Origin: Extibacter muris | Lineage (GTDB): Bacteria > Bacillota > Clostridia > Lachnospirales > Lachnospiraceae | Assembly: GCF_004345005.1 (NCBI RefSeq) | Contig: NZ_SMMX01000021.1 | Location: 1 to 47,687, forward strand | DNA: 47,687 nt | Reading direction: 5' to 3' | Shown here: positions 8,756 through 17,034 of the stretch, in pieces | Layout of the letters: every line of letters begins with the position of its first letter | How positions within the stretch are numbered: position 1 is the stretch's first letter | Position numbers and translations under genes: made by a program | The notes under the pieces: generated by a model | What the model was told of the DNA's origin: nothing | The model's input: only the letters and a program-made list of their open reading frames with translations | Databases searched by the model: none

Positions 8756-9916
8756 ATGGATTTTGACAGAGAGAGTGTAAAAAAGATAAGAGGGCTGATC
8801 ATATTTACAGCTATCATCGTGTTATGCCTATGGGAATATAACAAAGTATTCGATATTCTCGGATTCGTATTCCATATCATGTTCCCGTTCATCCTTGGAG
8901 GAGCGATAGCGTTTGTGCTGAATGTGCCGATGAACTTTGTGGAACGCCATCTGTTCGGCAGTGAAAAGGCACAGAAGAGCAAAGTGCGCGCCAAAGCGGC
9001 GCGGCCGGTCAGCATGCTCATCGTGCTGCTGCTAGTCTTTGGAGTCATAGCTGTCGTAATGTTCATATTGATACCGCAGCTAGGAAGGACTTTTGCGAAT
9101 CTGGGCGACAGCATACAGGCATTTATCCCGAGGGTGCAGGCGTGGGCCAATGGCCTCTTCCACAACAATAAGGAAGTGATGGCCTGGGTGAACAATCTGG
9201 AGTTCGACTGGAACAAGATTATGGACGCGGGGATTGATTTCTTCCGGAACGGCGCCGGAAGCGTCCTCGACTCTACCATCACGGCGGCCAAGAGTATCGT
9301 GAGCGGAATAACGACATTCTTCATCGCATTTGTGTTTGCCTGCTATGTGCTGCTGCAGAAGAAAAAACTGAGCGTTCAGGCGAAGAAGGTACTGTTCGCC
9401 TTTGTAAGAAGAGGAAGGGCAGAGGCTGCGCTGGAAGTATTCTCACTGACCTACAGTACATTTTCCAGCTTTCTGACCGGACAGTGCGTGGAAGCGATTA
9501 TACTTGGAAGCATGTTCGTCGTAACGATGGGGCTGTTCCGCCTTCCCTATGCGCTGCTGGTCGGTATTGTGATAGCCTTTACGGCGCTGATACCTATCTT
9601 CGGCGCTTTCATCGGGTGTGCGGTAGGCGCGTTCCTCATATTTATGTTAGATCCGGTCAAAGCGCTTGTATTCGTAGTCCTTTTCCTCGTGCTGCAGCAG
9701 ATTGAAGGGAACCTCATCTATCCGCATGTAGTCGGAAATTCGGTCGGCCTGCCGTCCATATGGGTGCTGGCAGCGGTCAGCATAGGAGGAAGCCTGATGG
9801 GTATCGTGGGCATGCTCATATTCATTCCTATCGTATCTGTCGTATATGCCCTGTTCCGTGAAATCGTGTACCTGAAGCTGAGGCAGAAAAAAGTAGACCC
9901 GGGTTCCATAAAGTAG
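8756..9916 (+). CDS. AI-2E/PerM-family membrane protein
   Basis: A 386-residue polytopic membrane protein of the AI-2E transporter (PerM/YtvI-like) family. It has a short N-terminal helix pair, a polar middle region and a C-terminal cluster of helices with the family pattern EGNLIYPHVVGNSVGLP. Family members have been linked to autoinducer-2 export, Na+/H+ exchange or other transport; the substrate here is unknown. It starts one base after the ATPase stop with AAGGAG upstream, so it is in the same riboswitch-controlled transcript. A role in ion homeostasis is therefore an attractive inference. Confidence 0.85.
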   Translation: MDFDRESVKKIRGLIIFTAIIVLCLWEYNKVFDILGFVFHIMFPFILGGAIAFVLNVPMNFVERHLFGSEKAQKSKVRAKAARPVSMLIVLLLVFGVIAVVMFILIPQLGRTFANLGDSIQAFIPRVQAWANGLFHNNKEVMAWVNNLEFDWNKIMDAGIDFFRNGAGSVLDSTITAAKSIVSGITTFFIAFVFACYVLLQKKKLSVQAKKVLFAFVRRGRAEAALEVFSLTYSTFSSFLTGQCVEAIILGSMFVVTMGLFRLPYALLVGIVIAFTALIPIFGAFIGCAVGAFLIFMLDPVKALVFVVLFLVLQQIEGNLIYPHVVGNSVGLPSIWVLAAVSIGGSLMGIVGMLIFIPIVSVVYALFREIVYLKLRQKKVDPGSIK

Positions 9917-9918
9917 CA

Positions 9919-9949
9919 GAAAGGCACAGCCGCATCGGCTGTGCCTTTC
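9919..9949. terminator. Hairpin between convergent genes
   Basis: A perfect 13-bp stem (9919-9931 / 9937-9949) with a 5-base loop lies between the stop codons of the AI-2E gene and the oppositely oriented dipeptidase gene. There is no clear T tract, so it may act as a bidirectional but weak terminator or an RNA end stabiliser. Confidence 0.6.
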
Positions 9950-9962
9950 GTGATTCTATCTG

Positions 9963-10937
9963 TTATCTGATGACCTCTCGAATAATACGATGCCAGTTCT
10001 TGAAGGAAATCTTTTCAATCTCCTCACTATGGAATCCGACACGTTTCATTTCCTCAATGACATTTGGAACTTTGGAGGCGTCTTCCAGACCGATCGTATA
10101 GGGGTTCTCCTGGCTGCTGAACGAGCTCAGCGTGTCCGCGCAGCAGAATTCGGAGAAATCAAAACCGAAGCCGACGTGGTCGATTCCCATCAGTTCCACC
10201 ATACGGACGAGATGCTTCACAAGGTTCTCGACCGTCTGTTCTGATTCCACGTCATGCACGAATTCGTTAAAGGAATTCAGGCCGACGATACCTCCTGTCT
10301 TCGCCAGTTCCTTCAACTGTTCATCGGTGAGGTTCCGGCGCTGGTTACACAGAGCCCTGCAGTTGGAATGGGTAGCCACGACAGGTCCGCCCGCCGCGTC
10401 TAGCAGATTCCAGAAGGATGCATCGTTCAGATGCGATACGTCCAGAATCATTCCAAGATCCTGGATCTTCTTTACTGCCCTCCGGCCCGTATCCGTCAGT
10501 CCGCGTTCAGGATTCCCCAGCGCTCCCGTTGCCAGCGGATTCTCTTCGTTCCATGTAAGGCCGGCGTGTCTGGCTCCGAACCGATAGAATTCATCAATCA
10601 GATCCAGGTCTTCACCGATACTTTTTAATCCTTCCAGCCCGATGAAGGCATACATCCTGCCTTCATCCCGGGCTTTCATCATATCATCGTAAGAACGTGC
10701 CACCTTTAATATATCCGCACAGTCAGGCTCTTCGTGTGCAATCGCCTCCATCATCTGGCGTGTGCGCTTCAGCGGCTCCTTATCGAAAGGTGGATCATTC
10801 CAGATTACAAATATTCCGCCCTCAATCTGTCCTTTTTTAAGACGTTCATAGTGGTATTTGCGGAAAATGTCAGATTCCCCGTCAAGATAATGGTGTGTCA
10901 CGTCAGTCCAGATATCAGAATGTGCATCAAAATTCAT
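9963..10937 (-). CDS. Membrane dipeptidase (peptidase family M19)
   Basis: A zinc dipeptidase of the renal dipeptidase family, 324 residues, the usual length. It opens with the metal-ligand motif DAHSD (H6, D8). It also shows the FIGLEG segment with the bridging glutamate, VATHSNCRAL with a metal-binding histidine, and HVGFGFDF near the C-terminus. There is no signal peptide, so it is probably cytoplasmic and cleaves imported dipeptides, possibly including D-amino-acid dipeptides. It lies 38 bp downstream of a DUF819 membrane protein gene on the same strand; the pair probably form a peptide-scavenging operon. Confidence 0.9.
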   Translation of the reverse strand: MNFDAHSDIWTDVTHHYLDGESDIFRKYHYERLKKGQIEGGIFVIWNDPPFDKEPLKRTRQMMEAIAHEEPDCADILKVARSYDDMMKARDEGRMYAFIGLEGLKSIGEDLDLIDEFYRFGARHAGLTWNEENPLATGALGNPERGLTDTGRRAVKKIQDLGMILDVSHLNDASFWNLLDAAGGPVVATHSNCRALCNQRRNLTDEQLKELAKTGGIVGLNSFNEFVHDVESEQTVENLVKHLVRMVELMGIDHVGFGFDFSEFCCADTLSSFSSQENPYTIGLEDASKVPNVIEEMKRVGFHSEEIEKISFKNWHRIIREVIR

Positions 10938-10975
10938 ATCTTACAATCCCCTTTCCTTTCAGATGTATGCGGCTC

Positions 10976-12211
10976 TTATAAGCCGAGTATGCTTCCTACT
11001 ACAAGACCGAAGTATGTACCGAGGACATATCCTAATGTACCGATAAGTACAATCGGTCCGACGAGCTTCGTCCAGCCCTTGGATACTGCCATGGCGACAG
11101 CTGTCGTAGGTCCGCCGATGTTGGCGTTGGAGGCAAGGATGATATCCTCCAGGTTGAACTTCAGAAGCTTACCTGCCACAAGGCTGAATGTCATATTGAC
11201 CGCAACGACGATGGCAGCGAATACGAGCAGCAGCGGGGAGTTGCGGATGATAAGCGGTACAGATGCCGGAACACCGATTACGAAGAAGAACAGGTAAATC
11301 AGGAAAGTACCAAGCTCCTGCGTGCCTTTGATATTGCCGAAGAATCCAGGCGCGAATGTAGCGCAGAGCATGGCAATCGTCGTAATCCACAGATACATGT
11401 TGCCAAACAGCGTGTTCAGGATCTGCAGGAATGCGTTAGATGTCGGGATGACGCTTCCAAGTCCGGTGGCTATAATGTTGGATAATGCAACGATAACAAA
11501 TGCCGTGGCTACTGCGAGGGCGATGTCTCTTAAGGAGATCTCTTTTCTTCCCCAGAATGCAGATGCGTTTGTCTCGTTGTCTTTCAGGTTGCTTCCTGCC
11601 GCCTCTACTTCATCTACGTACGGATGTTTGAAGTGCTTGCGGAAGAAGCCGATGGACGGCATCGCAATCAGCAGGAAGAAGTATAATACCATCAGCAGGT
11701 TGTCGGCAACGGTTGCTGCGGATATCATCTCGCCGGATACGTCAAATGCCGCGCCCAGTGCCGCGAAGTTGACAGTACCACCGATATAGGTTCCGGTGAA
11801 TACTCCCGCGAGCCCTGCCAGCTCCGGAATGAATTTGTTGAGTGCTGCATAGGCAAGCAGAGAACCGCACGCCGTGCCTACGGAGCCAATCAGGAAGATT
11901 ATCAGGATTCGCCCGGAATCCTTACCTATCTTCCTCATGTCACACTGCAGCAACAGCAGCGGAATCGAAAGCGGCACCACGAATCCCCATACGACGTCCC
12001 AGGTTGGTGCGTTCATAGGAATGATACCCAAATTGGATAATATGATAGCGAAGATAAGAGCGATGATAGCTCCCGTCATTTTTGCCGCCCATTTATACCT
12101 CTGTTCCAGATAAATGGCAGCAGCGGCGCCTGTGGCACAGATAGCCCAGAGCACCCATGTGTTTTCCTCTCCTACAAGAGGATTGCTCAGATCGAAAATA
12201 TGTCCCCACAT
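10976..12211 (-). CDS. DUF819 (YjcL-like) integral membrane protein
   Basis: A 411-residue polytopic membrane protein of the DUF819 family, with about ten hydrophobic helices, a glycine-rich GTYIGGTVNFAALG segment and NANIGGPTTAVAMA near the C-terminus. Family function is not established; the topology resembles secondary transporters. Because the membrane dipeptidase follows on the same strand, a role in uptake of small peptides or amino acids is a reasonable guess. The start is preceded by AAAGGAGGAAGAG. Its promoter is consensus-like and has an inverted repeat at the start site. Confidence 0.85.
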   Translation of the reverse strand: MWGHIFDLSNPLVGEENTWVLWAICATGAAAAIYLEQRYKWAAKMTGAIIALIFAIILSNLGIIPMNAPTWDVVWGFVVPLSIPLLLLQCDMRKIGKDSGRILIIFLIGSVGTACGSLLAYAALNKFIPELAGLAGVFTGTYIGGTVNFAALGAAFDVSGEMISAATVADNLLMVLYFFLLIAMPSIGFFRKHFKHPYVDEVEAAGSNLKDNETNASAFWGRKEISLRDIALAVATAFVIVALSNIIATGLGSVIPTSNAFLQILNTLFGNMYLWITTIAMLCATFAPGFFGNIKGTQELGTFLIYLFFFVIGVPASVPLIIRNSPLLLVFAAIVVAVNMTFSLVAGKLLKFNLEDIILASNANIGGPTTAVAMAVSKGWTKLVGPIVLIGTLGYVLGTYFGLVVGSILGL

Positions 12212-12257
12212 ACTCTCTTCCTCCTTTCAATTTTGCGCGTTTTCTGAAGAAATTTCG

Positions 12258-12313
12258 TCAATTGTTGATAATTGAACTAAACTAAGTATATATAATCTGT
12301 CTAAAAAAGTCAA
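12258..12313 (-). promoter_or_regulatory. Promoter and candidate operator of the DUF819-dipeptidase operon
   Basis: On the minus strand, TTGACT (12308-12313) and TATACT (12285-12290) are separated by 17 bp. Just downstream, over the predicted start site, TCAATT (12258-12263) and AATTGA (12270-12275) form an imperfect 18-bp inverted repeat (7 of 9 pairs). This is a typical location for a repressor site. The cognate regulator is unknown. Confidence 0.65.
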
Positions 12314-12371
12314 TAATTGTACAAAAAAGCCAAAAAAAATGAAAGGCAAAACCGGAATTGTGAGAAATTAT

Positions 12372-12740
12372 TCACAAAAAAAGGATGGTATGCGTCAGAA
12401 GAGCGATGAACTGTGCGTTCGTCGGCCTCACGTCGCAGTAACAGTTGGTCAGTTCCTGATAAGTCCTTTTGGCGTGTGAATGCCACAGTATATCGATAGA
12501 GTTGCGTATGGCCCGCTCCACGGCGGAGGGGCTTGTGCTGTACGCGGCGGCGAGAGAAGGGTATAGATTTTTCGTGATTCCTGAAAGATAACCTGTATCA
12601 TTGATGCAGAGTGACAAAGCGCTTCTCAGATATAGATATCCTTTCAGCTTGGGAGAAATCTCAAGCCGGTTCAGCAGAAGAGTCAGCCGGCGGTTAAGCT
12701 GGATATCTACCGGTGTGGAAGTATAAATATTGTTAGTCAT
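12372..12740 (-). CDS. Stand-alone Spo0A C-terminal DNA-binding domain protein
   Basis: A 122-residue protein that aligns by eye with the effector domain of the sporulation regulator Spo0A. It has SPSAVERAIRNSIDILW where Spo0A has its recognition helix (consensus SRVERAIRHAIEVAW), and PTNAQFIALL near the C-terminus (Spo0A PTNSEFIAMV). There is no receiver domain, so it cannot be phosphorylated like Spo0A. It may bind 0A-box-like DNA constitutively, or modulate Spo0A. The start is preceded by AGAGAGG. A second such protein lies at 43082-43417. The nearby spmA gene shows the host carries sporulation genes. Confidence 0.82.
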   Translation of the reverse strand: MTNNIYTSTPVDIQLNRRLTLLLNRLEISPKLKGYLYLRSALSLCINDTGYLSGITKNLYPSLAAAYSTSPSAVERAIRNSIDILWHSHAKRTYQELTNCYCDVRPTNAQFIALLTHTILFL

Positions 12741-12790
12741 GGCATTTACCTCTCTTTTTTGAACATTATGCTTAAAAAAATAATAACAAT

Positions 12791-12819
12791 AAGTCTGATT
12801 ATAGGAAATATGCTATAAT
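12791..12819 (+). promoter_or_regulatory. Extended -10 promoter for the S24-like regulator
   Basis: TGCTATAAT (TATAAT at 12814-12819) is an extended -10 element with a weak AAGTCT at -35 (17-bp spacing). Downstream, TTTCCA-AAAA-TGGAAA (12847-12862) forms a small hairpin or operator just before the ribosome binding site. Confidence 0.6.
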
Positions 12820-12873
12820 AAATCAATATTGACATAGGGTAGAAAGTTTCCAAAAATGGAAAGGTGGAGAAAT

Positions 12874-13611
12874 TTGAAAAACGAAAGAATAAAATATATC
12901 ATGCAAAAAAGAGGATTTACATTTGAAGATCTGGCATGGCTGAGCGGGGTTCCTTACAGTACGCTGACGAAGATCGGGAGCGGTGCGACGGAGAATCCCG
13001 GCTTTTCCGCTATGGAGAAGGTAGCAGGGGTGCTGGACTGTTCCCTGGACGAGTTCACGGACAGGGAACCTGATGTGCCGTATGACATCTCGGATTATGT
13101 ATATCGGTTTAAAAAGCTGCCGGCTCCTATGAAGAAATATATAAAATATACGATAGACACAGAATATGACCAGATGATTCACAACACTTCCCATGATAAG
13201 ATTAAGATAAAATGTTTTGAATTTACGAATATAGTTCAGGGCCTGGCACAGTATGACAGCAGGATAGAGAGGAATATAATGGTGAGCAGCAACGAGATAA
13301 GCCGGTACTGTACTTTCTGCGTATATCTGAGTACACCGGTGCTCACTCCGAAGTTTCCGGAAGGCAGCCTGCTCGGGTTCCGTTATGATGACGATTATGA
13401 CCCGAAGAACGGAGAGATATGGATTATTATGCGGGGAGGCTATCTGTATATGGGGAGAGTATATAAGAGGCACGATGACATATATATCAAGGCGCTGAAC
13501 GGTACGATAGATGACTGGCATATCAATTCTCATACGCGGTATAAGAGGATGGGCAGGCTGGTCGGCGTCCTGAGGGAAGGCAATGTAGATGTAGGTATGG
13601 ACGCCCGGTAA
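12874..13611 (+). CDS. HTH (XRE) regulator with a C-terminal LexA/CI-like (S24) fold
   Basis: A 245-residue regulator. Its N-terminal about 65 residues are a Cro/CI-type helix-turn-helix (FTFEDLAWLSGVPYSTLTKI). The C-terminal part has the S24 strand pattern (PEGSLLGFRYDDD, GEIWIIMRGG, YMGRVYKR). The catalytic Ser-Met of cleaving LexA/CI proteins is not apparent (LTPKFPEGS), so it is probably a non-cleaving dimerisation or sensing domain. ATG at 12856 would add six residues, but TTG at 12874 has AGGTGGAG at the right spacing and gives a normal XRE N-terminus. The gene is divergent from the Spo0A_C gene and upstream of spmA. A hairpin separates it from spmA. Confidence 0.8.
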   Translation: MKNERIKYIMQKRGFTFEDLAWLSGVPYSTLTKIGSGATENPGFSAMEKVAGVLDCSLDEFTDREPDVPYDISDYVYRFKKLPAPMKKYIKYTIDTEYDQMIHNTSHDKIKIKCFEFTNIVQGLAQYDSRIERNIMVSSNEISRYCTFCVYLSTPVLTPKFPEGSLLGFRYDDDYDPKNGEIWIIMRGGYLYMGRVYKRHDDIYIKALNGTIDDWHINSHTRYKRMGRLVGVLREGNVDVGMDAR

Positions 13612-13635
13612 GTGGGGCATGAAGAAGAGCCAGAT

Positions 13636-13674
13636 AAGGAGAGCCAGACGATGACAGGGCGTCTGGCTCTCCTT
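13636..13674 (+). terminator. Hairpin after the S24-like regulator
   Basis: A perfect 15-bp stem (13636-13650 / 13660-13674) with a 9-base loop follows the regulator gene. It lacks a long T tract, so termination would be partial. Confidence 0.6.
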
Positions 13675-13773
13675 CGTGCACGTATCTGCCGGATGCCGAT
13701 GTGTCTCGTCCAGAACATATAATATCCCGGCCCGGCATAGGATGTAGAGATATTACATAAATGGAATGATTAC

Positions 13774-14400
13774 ATGCTGAATTATCTATGGGCAGGAATG
13801 ATACTTGTAGGCATCATATTTGCCGCCTGTACCGGAAGGATGCCAGACGTGACGAATGCAGCCATAGACTCTTCCAAGGAGGCGATTACACTCTGCATCA
13901 CTATGATGGGAGTCATGTCCTTCTGGGTGGGGCTTATGGAAATCGCCACAAAGGCTGGAATAATCAAGAGCGTATCGAAGAAAATGCGCCCCATCATCCG
14001 GTTTCTCTTTCCGAGGCTTCCGCCGGACCATTCGGCTGCGGAGCATATCACGACCAATATGATTGCGAATATCCTCGGGCTTGGCTGGGCGGCCACCCCT
14101 GCGGGATTAAAGGCTATGGATGGCCTGGCGGAACTGGAACGCGAGCGGGGCAACCCGGAATACCAGGATAAGAAGAGGCTGCTTGGAGGCGCGTCAAAAG
14201 GCCGTACCGCAAGCAATGAGATGTGTACGTTCCTGATTATCAATATCTCGTCCTTACAGCTGATACCGGTCAATATCATCGCATACCGGAGCCAGTATGG
14301 GAGCGTCAACCCTGCCGCGATCGTAGGGGCGGCTATCGTAGCCACAAGCATAAGCACGCTGGCAGGAGTCATATATGCGAAGCTGATGGACAGAAAGTGA
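13774..14400 (+). CDS. spmA: Spore maturation protein A
   Basis: A 208-residue membrane protein matching SpmA: an N-terminal helix, a TMMGVMSFWVGLM helix, the conserved AAEHITTNMIANILGLG segment and the KGRTASNEMCTFLI motif of the nucleoside-recognition (Gate) domain. SpmA and SpmB together are needed for proper dehydration and heat resistance of the spore core in Bacillus and Clostridium; the biochemical activity is not known. Usually spmB follows directly. Here the next gene, 7 bp away, is an AGCS amino-acid symporter, and spmB lies at 23212. The start has only a weak ribosome binding site (GGAATGA). Confidence 0.9.
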   Translation: MLNYLWAGMILVGIIFAACTGRMPDVTNAAIDSSKEAITLCITMMGVMSFWVGLMEIATKAGIIKSVSKKMRPIIRFLFPRLPPDHSAAEHITTNMIANILGLGWAATPAGLKAMDGLAELERERGNPEYQDKKRLLGGASKGRTASNEMCTFLIINISSLQLIPVNIIAYRSQYGSVNPAAIVGAAIVATSISTLAGVIYAKLMDRK

Positions 14401-14407
14401 GAAGTCT

Positions 14408-15799
14408 ATGACGATGACGGAATATATCAAACAAGTCAACGATGTTCTTCGTGACTTTATCTGGGGCCGCGGCATGCTCATCATCTTTCTTGCGGTGGGC
14501 TTTCTTTTTACGGTGCGCACCGGCTTCTTCCAGTTCAGGAAGTGTCGTGTCTGGCTCGGCATGACGCTCGGCCAGCTCTTTCGCAACAGGAAGGTAAGGC
14601 GTACGGATGACGAACAGTCCATGTCCCAGTTCCAGGCATTCTGCACGGCTCTGGCAGCCACGCTCGGCACGGGCAACATAACAGGGGTCGCCACGGCACT
14701 CATTGCGGGTGGTCCCGGTGCTATATTCTGGATGTGGATATCTGCGGTGGTAGGAATGATGACCATGTATGCAGAAAACGTCCTGGGCATCCTCTACCGC
14801 TATAAGAACAGAAGCGGCAGATGGGTGGGCGGTGCTATGGTCTATATGGAGCGTGGGCTCGGCTGCAAGTGGCTGGCCGTCCTGTTCGCCGTGTTCTGCA
14901 TCCTTGCCTCGCTTGGCATGGGCAATATGACACAGGCCAACGCGATGGCCGGAGGGCTGAAGGAAGCATTCTATGTCCCCACCTTTGTCACCGGTCTGGC
15001 TGCCATGGTGCTGGTAGGCATGGTGCTGTTCGGAGGTGTCCGCCGCATAGCGACAGTGACGGAGCGGCTCATACCGCTCATATCTTTCTTTTATATTGCA
15101 GGGGGAGTGATCGTGCTGGCTGCAAATGCTTCCGAGATTCCGAAGGCATTCCAGCTCATTTTTACAGAGGCCTTCAAAGTGCAGAGCGTCGGCGGAGGGG
15201 TACTCGGATACGGGATGCGGCAGGCGATGAAGACGGGAATCTCCAGAGGCGTATTTTCCAATGAGGCGGGTCTGGGATCGTCTGTCATGGCCCACGCCGC
15301 TTCAGATATAGACTCTGCTCCGGTGCAGGGGATGTGGGCGATTGTGGAGGTATTCATCGATACAATCGTATTCTGTACGGTCACGGCGCTCGTCATCCTT
15401 ACTTCCGGAGTGTACGACCAGCAGGGCTTCCTTGCCAATATAGCAAGAGGGGCGGAGAATGTAGACGGCACGACGCTGTGTGGAAGAGCGTTTGCCACGG
15501 TCATACCGGGCGGCGACAAGTTTCTGGCGCTGTCCATGATATTCTTCGCTTTTGCTACGATCATAGGGTGGGCTTACTTTGGAGAACGGACATTTGCCTA
15601 TCTGTTCGGGGAAAAATCTGCGACTTTGTATAAGGTGATATATATTGTGGTGCTGCTTCCGGGATGCGTGATTGCCCCGGGACTTGTGTGGGAGATTGCC
15701 GATACGTTCAACGGATTCATGGCAGTGCCGAACCTGACCGCCCTTATACTGCTGAGCGGCCAGGTCGTTAGAGTGACGAAGGAATATATGAGGAATTAA
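14408..15799 (+). CDS. Sodium:alanine/glycine symporter (AGCS family)
   Basis: A 463-residue secondary transporter of the alanine or glycine:cation symporter family, importing small neutral amino acids with Na+ (or H+). Diagnostic segments are QAFCTALAATLGTGNITGVA, GGPGAIFWMW and the FSNEAGLGSS motif. Length and about ten helices are normal. Two in-frame ATGs (14408, 14414) are possible; GAGAAG at 14400 fits the second better. It is tightly linked to spmA, suggesting co-transcription. Its stop codon overlaps by 4 bp the stop of the convergent brnQ gene, with no terminator between them. Confidence 0.92.
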   Translation: MTMTEYIKQVNDVLRDFIWGRGMLIIFLAVGFLFTVRTGFFQFRKCRVWLGMTLGQLFRNRKVRRTDDEQSMSQFQAFCTALAATLGTGNITGVATALIAGGPGAIFWMWISAVVGMMTMYAENVLGILYRYKNRSGRWVGGAMVYMERGLGCKWLAVLFAVFCILASLGMGNMTQANAMAGGLKEAFYVPTFVTGLAAMVLVGMVLFGGVRRIATVTERLIPLISFFYIAGGVIVLAANASEIPKAFQLIFTEAFKVQSVGGGVLGYGMRQAMKTGISRGVFSNEAGLGSSVMAHAASDIDSAPVQGMWAIVEVFIDTIVFCTVTALVILTSGVYDQQGFLANIARGAENVDGTTLCGRAFATVIPGGDKFLALSMIFFAFATIIGWAYFGERTFAYLFGEKSATLYKVIYIVVLLPGCVIAPGLVWEIADTFNGFMAVPNLTALILLSGQVVRVTKEYMRN

Positions 15800-16821
15800 G
15801 TCCTGGCGGCGATGTTGCCGATGATACGCCGTTGCGCGGACGTCCTTTCTCTTGTAAAGAGGTAGCCCATAAGCCCGCATATGGCAGCAGGAAGGACCCA
15901 CTGGAACCCATATTCATATAGCGGAAGACCCGCGATATGGACGGGAACAGGCAGATATTCCGATATAGCTGACAAGGTGCTTACGACAATGGTTCCTGAC
16001 GCGGCAGACCGGTAGACGGCTGCGTTCGGGAGCCATTTTTCCATCAATCCCATGATAACCAGAAGAACCAGCACTGGGTATAGAATATTCAGTATCGGGG
16101 AAGCCAGTGCCAGTATCCTGGTTATACCAAAATTAGAGATTACATAGCTGATGCCTGCGAATCCAAACACTAATGTACGGTAACTTACTTTGCCTTTCGT
16201 CTGCTTCTCGAAGAAAGAAGCAAAGGAGGATAGGAGCCCGATAGCAGGTGTCAGGCAGCCGGCGTTGATTCCGTCCCGGACAGCCGAGGAGGCTGCGGCC
16301 TGAAGCTCTATGGCACCAAGCGGTGATACGATGCCTTTTACGATGAGGAATAAAAGGGCAGCGAGAATCAGTGGCGCGAATACGGTTCCGATGATATCGA
16401 TGACCTTGGACTGACTCAGACAGAACAGCACCACAGCGAGGAAAAAAAGGAGTGAAAATATCTTTGTATCAAACGCCGGAAAGAACGGAGCGATGGAAAA
16501 TTCATACGCAGTAGCGGCAGTTCTTGGAATGGCAATGAGAGGTCCAAGGCATACCGCGTTCAGTGATAATATTAATATAGAAGGGAGCTTTCCGAGCTTC
16601 TCCGTGATGCCCTCCGTCCCCTTGCCTGTTCTTGTCACGACAAGCAGTGCAAGCAGGCTGAGCCCGATATCCATGATGATGAAGCAGAGAAAGCTTAAGA
16701 ACCAGCCCGTTCCGCTTAGCAGGCCGAGATAGGGCGGGAATATCAGGTTTCCTGCCCCAAAGAACATGGCAAATATTGCAAATCCTATGATAGATATATT
16801 CTTTGTGTCTGTTTTATTCAT
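15796..16821 (-). CDS. brnQ: Branched-chain amino acid transporter (LIVCS family)
   Basis: A 341-residue member of the BrnQ family, which imports leucine, isoleucine and valine with Na+ or H+. The N-terminus ISIIGFAIFAMFFGAGNLIFPP is a clear family signature (it spans two adjacent stretches, FAMFFGAGN and LIFPPYLG). An upstream ATG at 16896 would extend the protein, but ATG at 16821 is preceded by AGAAGGTG and begins at the usual position, so I chose it. The protein is about 90 residues shorter than typical BrnQ (about 430), so it is a short family member or slightly reduced at the C-terminus. It is divergent from the XRE gene at 17035. Confidence 0.82.
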   Translation of the reverse strand: MNKTDTKNISIIGFAIFAMFFGAGNLIFPPYLGLLSGTGWFLSFLCFIIMDIGLSLLALLVVTRTGKGTEGITEKLGKLPSILILSLNAVCLGPLIAIPRTAATAYEFSIAPFFPAFDTKIFSLLFFLAVVLFCLSQSKVIDIIGTVFAPLILAALLFLIVKGIVSPLGAIELQAAASSAVRDGINAGCLTPAIGLLSSFASFFEKQTKGKVSYRTLVFGFAGISYVISNFGITRILALASPILNILYPVLVLLVIMGLMEKWLPNAAVYRSAASGTIVVSTLSAISEYLPVPVHIAGLPLYEYGFQWVLPAAICGLMGYLFTRERTSAQRRIIGNIAART

Positions 16822-16931
16822 TCTGCACACCTTCTGGATTTCCATCTGTATTGGCTTTATTCTATCGTTAAATATTAAACGGGGCAAATCGGACAAAGTG
16901 TCTTGACAGGAAACTTTTGATGTGTTTATCT

Positions 16932-17025
16932 ATTTATGGTAAACTTAAATCATAAATTGCCTGGAAATACATATGAGAATCGTCCTATCGGGAGTTTTTC
17001 ATGGAAAAGGTGATTTATAGTAAAC
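16932..17025 (+). promoter_or_regulatory. Candidate direct-repeat operators before the XRE-symporter operon
   Basis: Two near-identical 13-mers, ATTTATGGTAAAC (16932-16944) and ATTTATAGTAAAC (17013-17025), flank the intergenic region; the second overlaps the ribosome binding site. This pattern would suit autoregulation by the downstream XRE protein. No strong promoter hexamers are obvious. Confidence 0.35.
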
Positions 17026-17034
17026 GGAGGCATT

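Noticed and set aside
7723-9324. A 533-codon open frame on the minus strand across the ATPase and AI-2E genes
   Set aside because: It is the antisense of two well-supported genes, has a Cys/His/Arg-rich low-complexity composition typical of shadow frames, and lacks a ribosome binding site.
12240-12275. A Spo0A box (TGTCGAA) upstream of the DUF819 operon or near the Spo0A_C gene
   Set aside because: The nearest sequence, TTGACGAAA on the minus strand, does not match the 0A box.
14369-15295. Long minus-strand frame across the AGCS symporter
   Set aside because: The opposite strand encodes a clear symporter, and this frame has no recognisable features.
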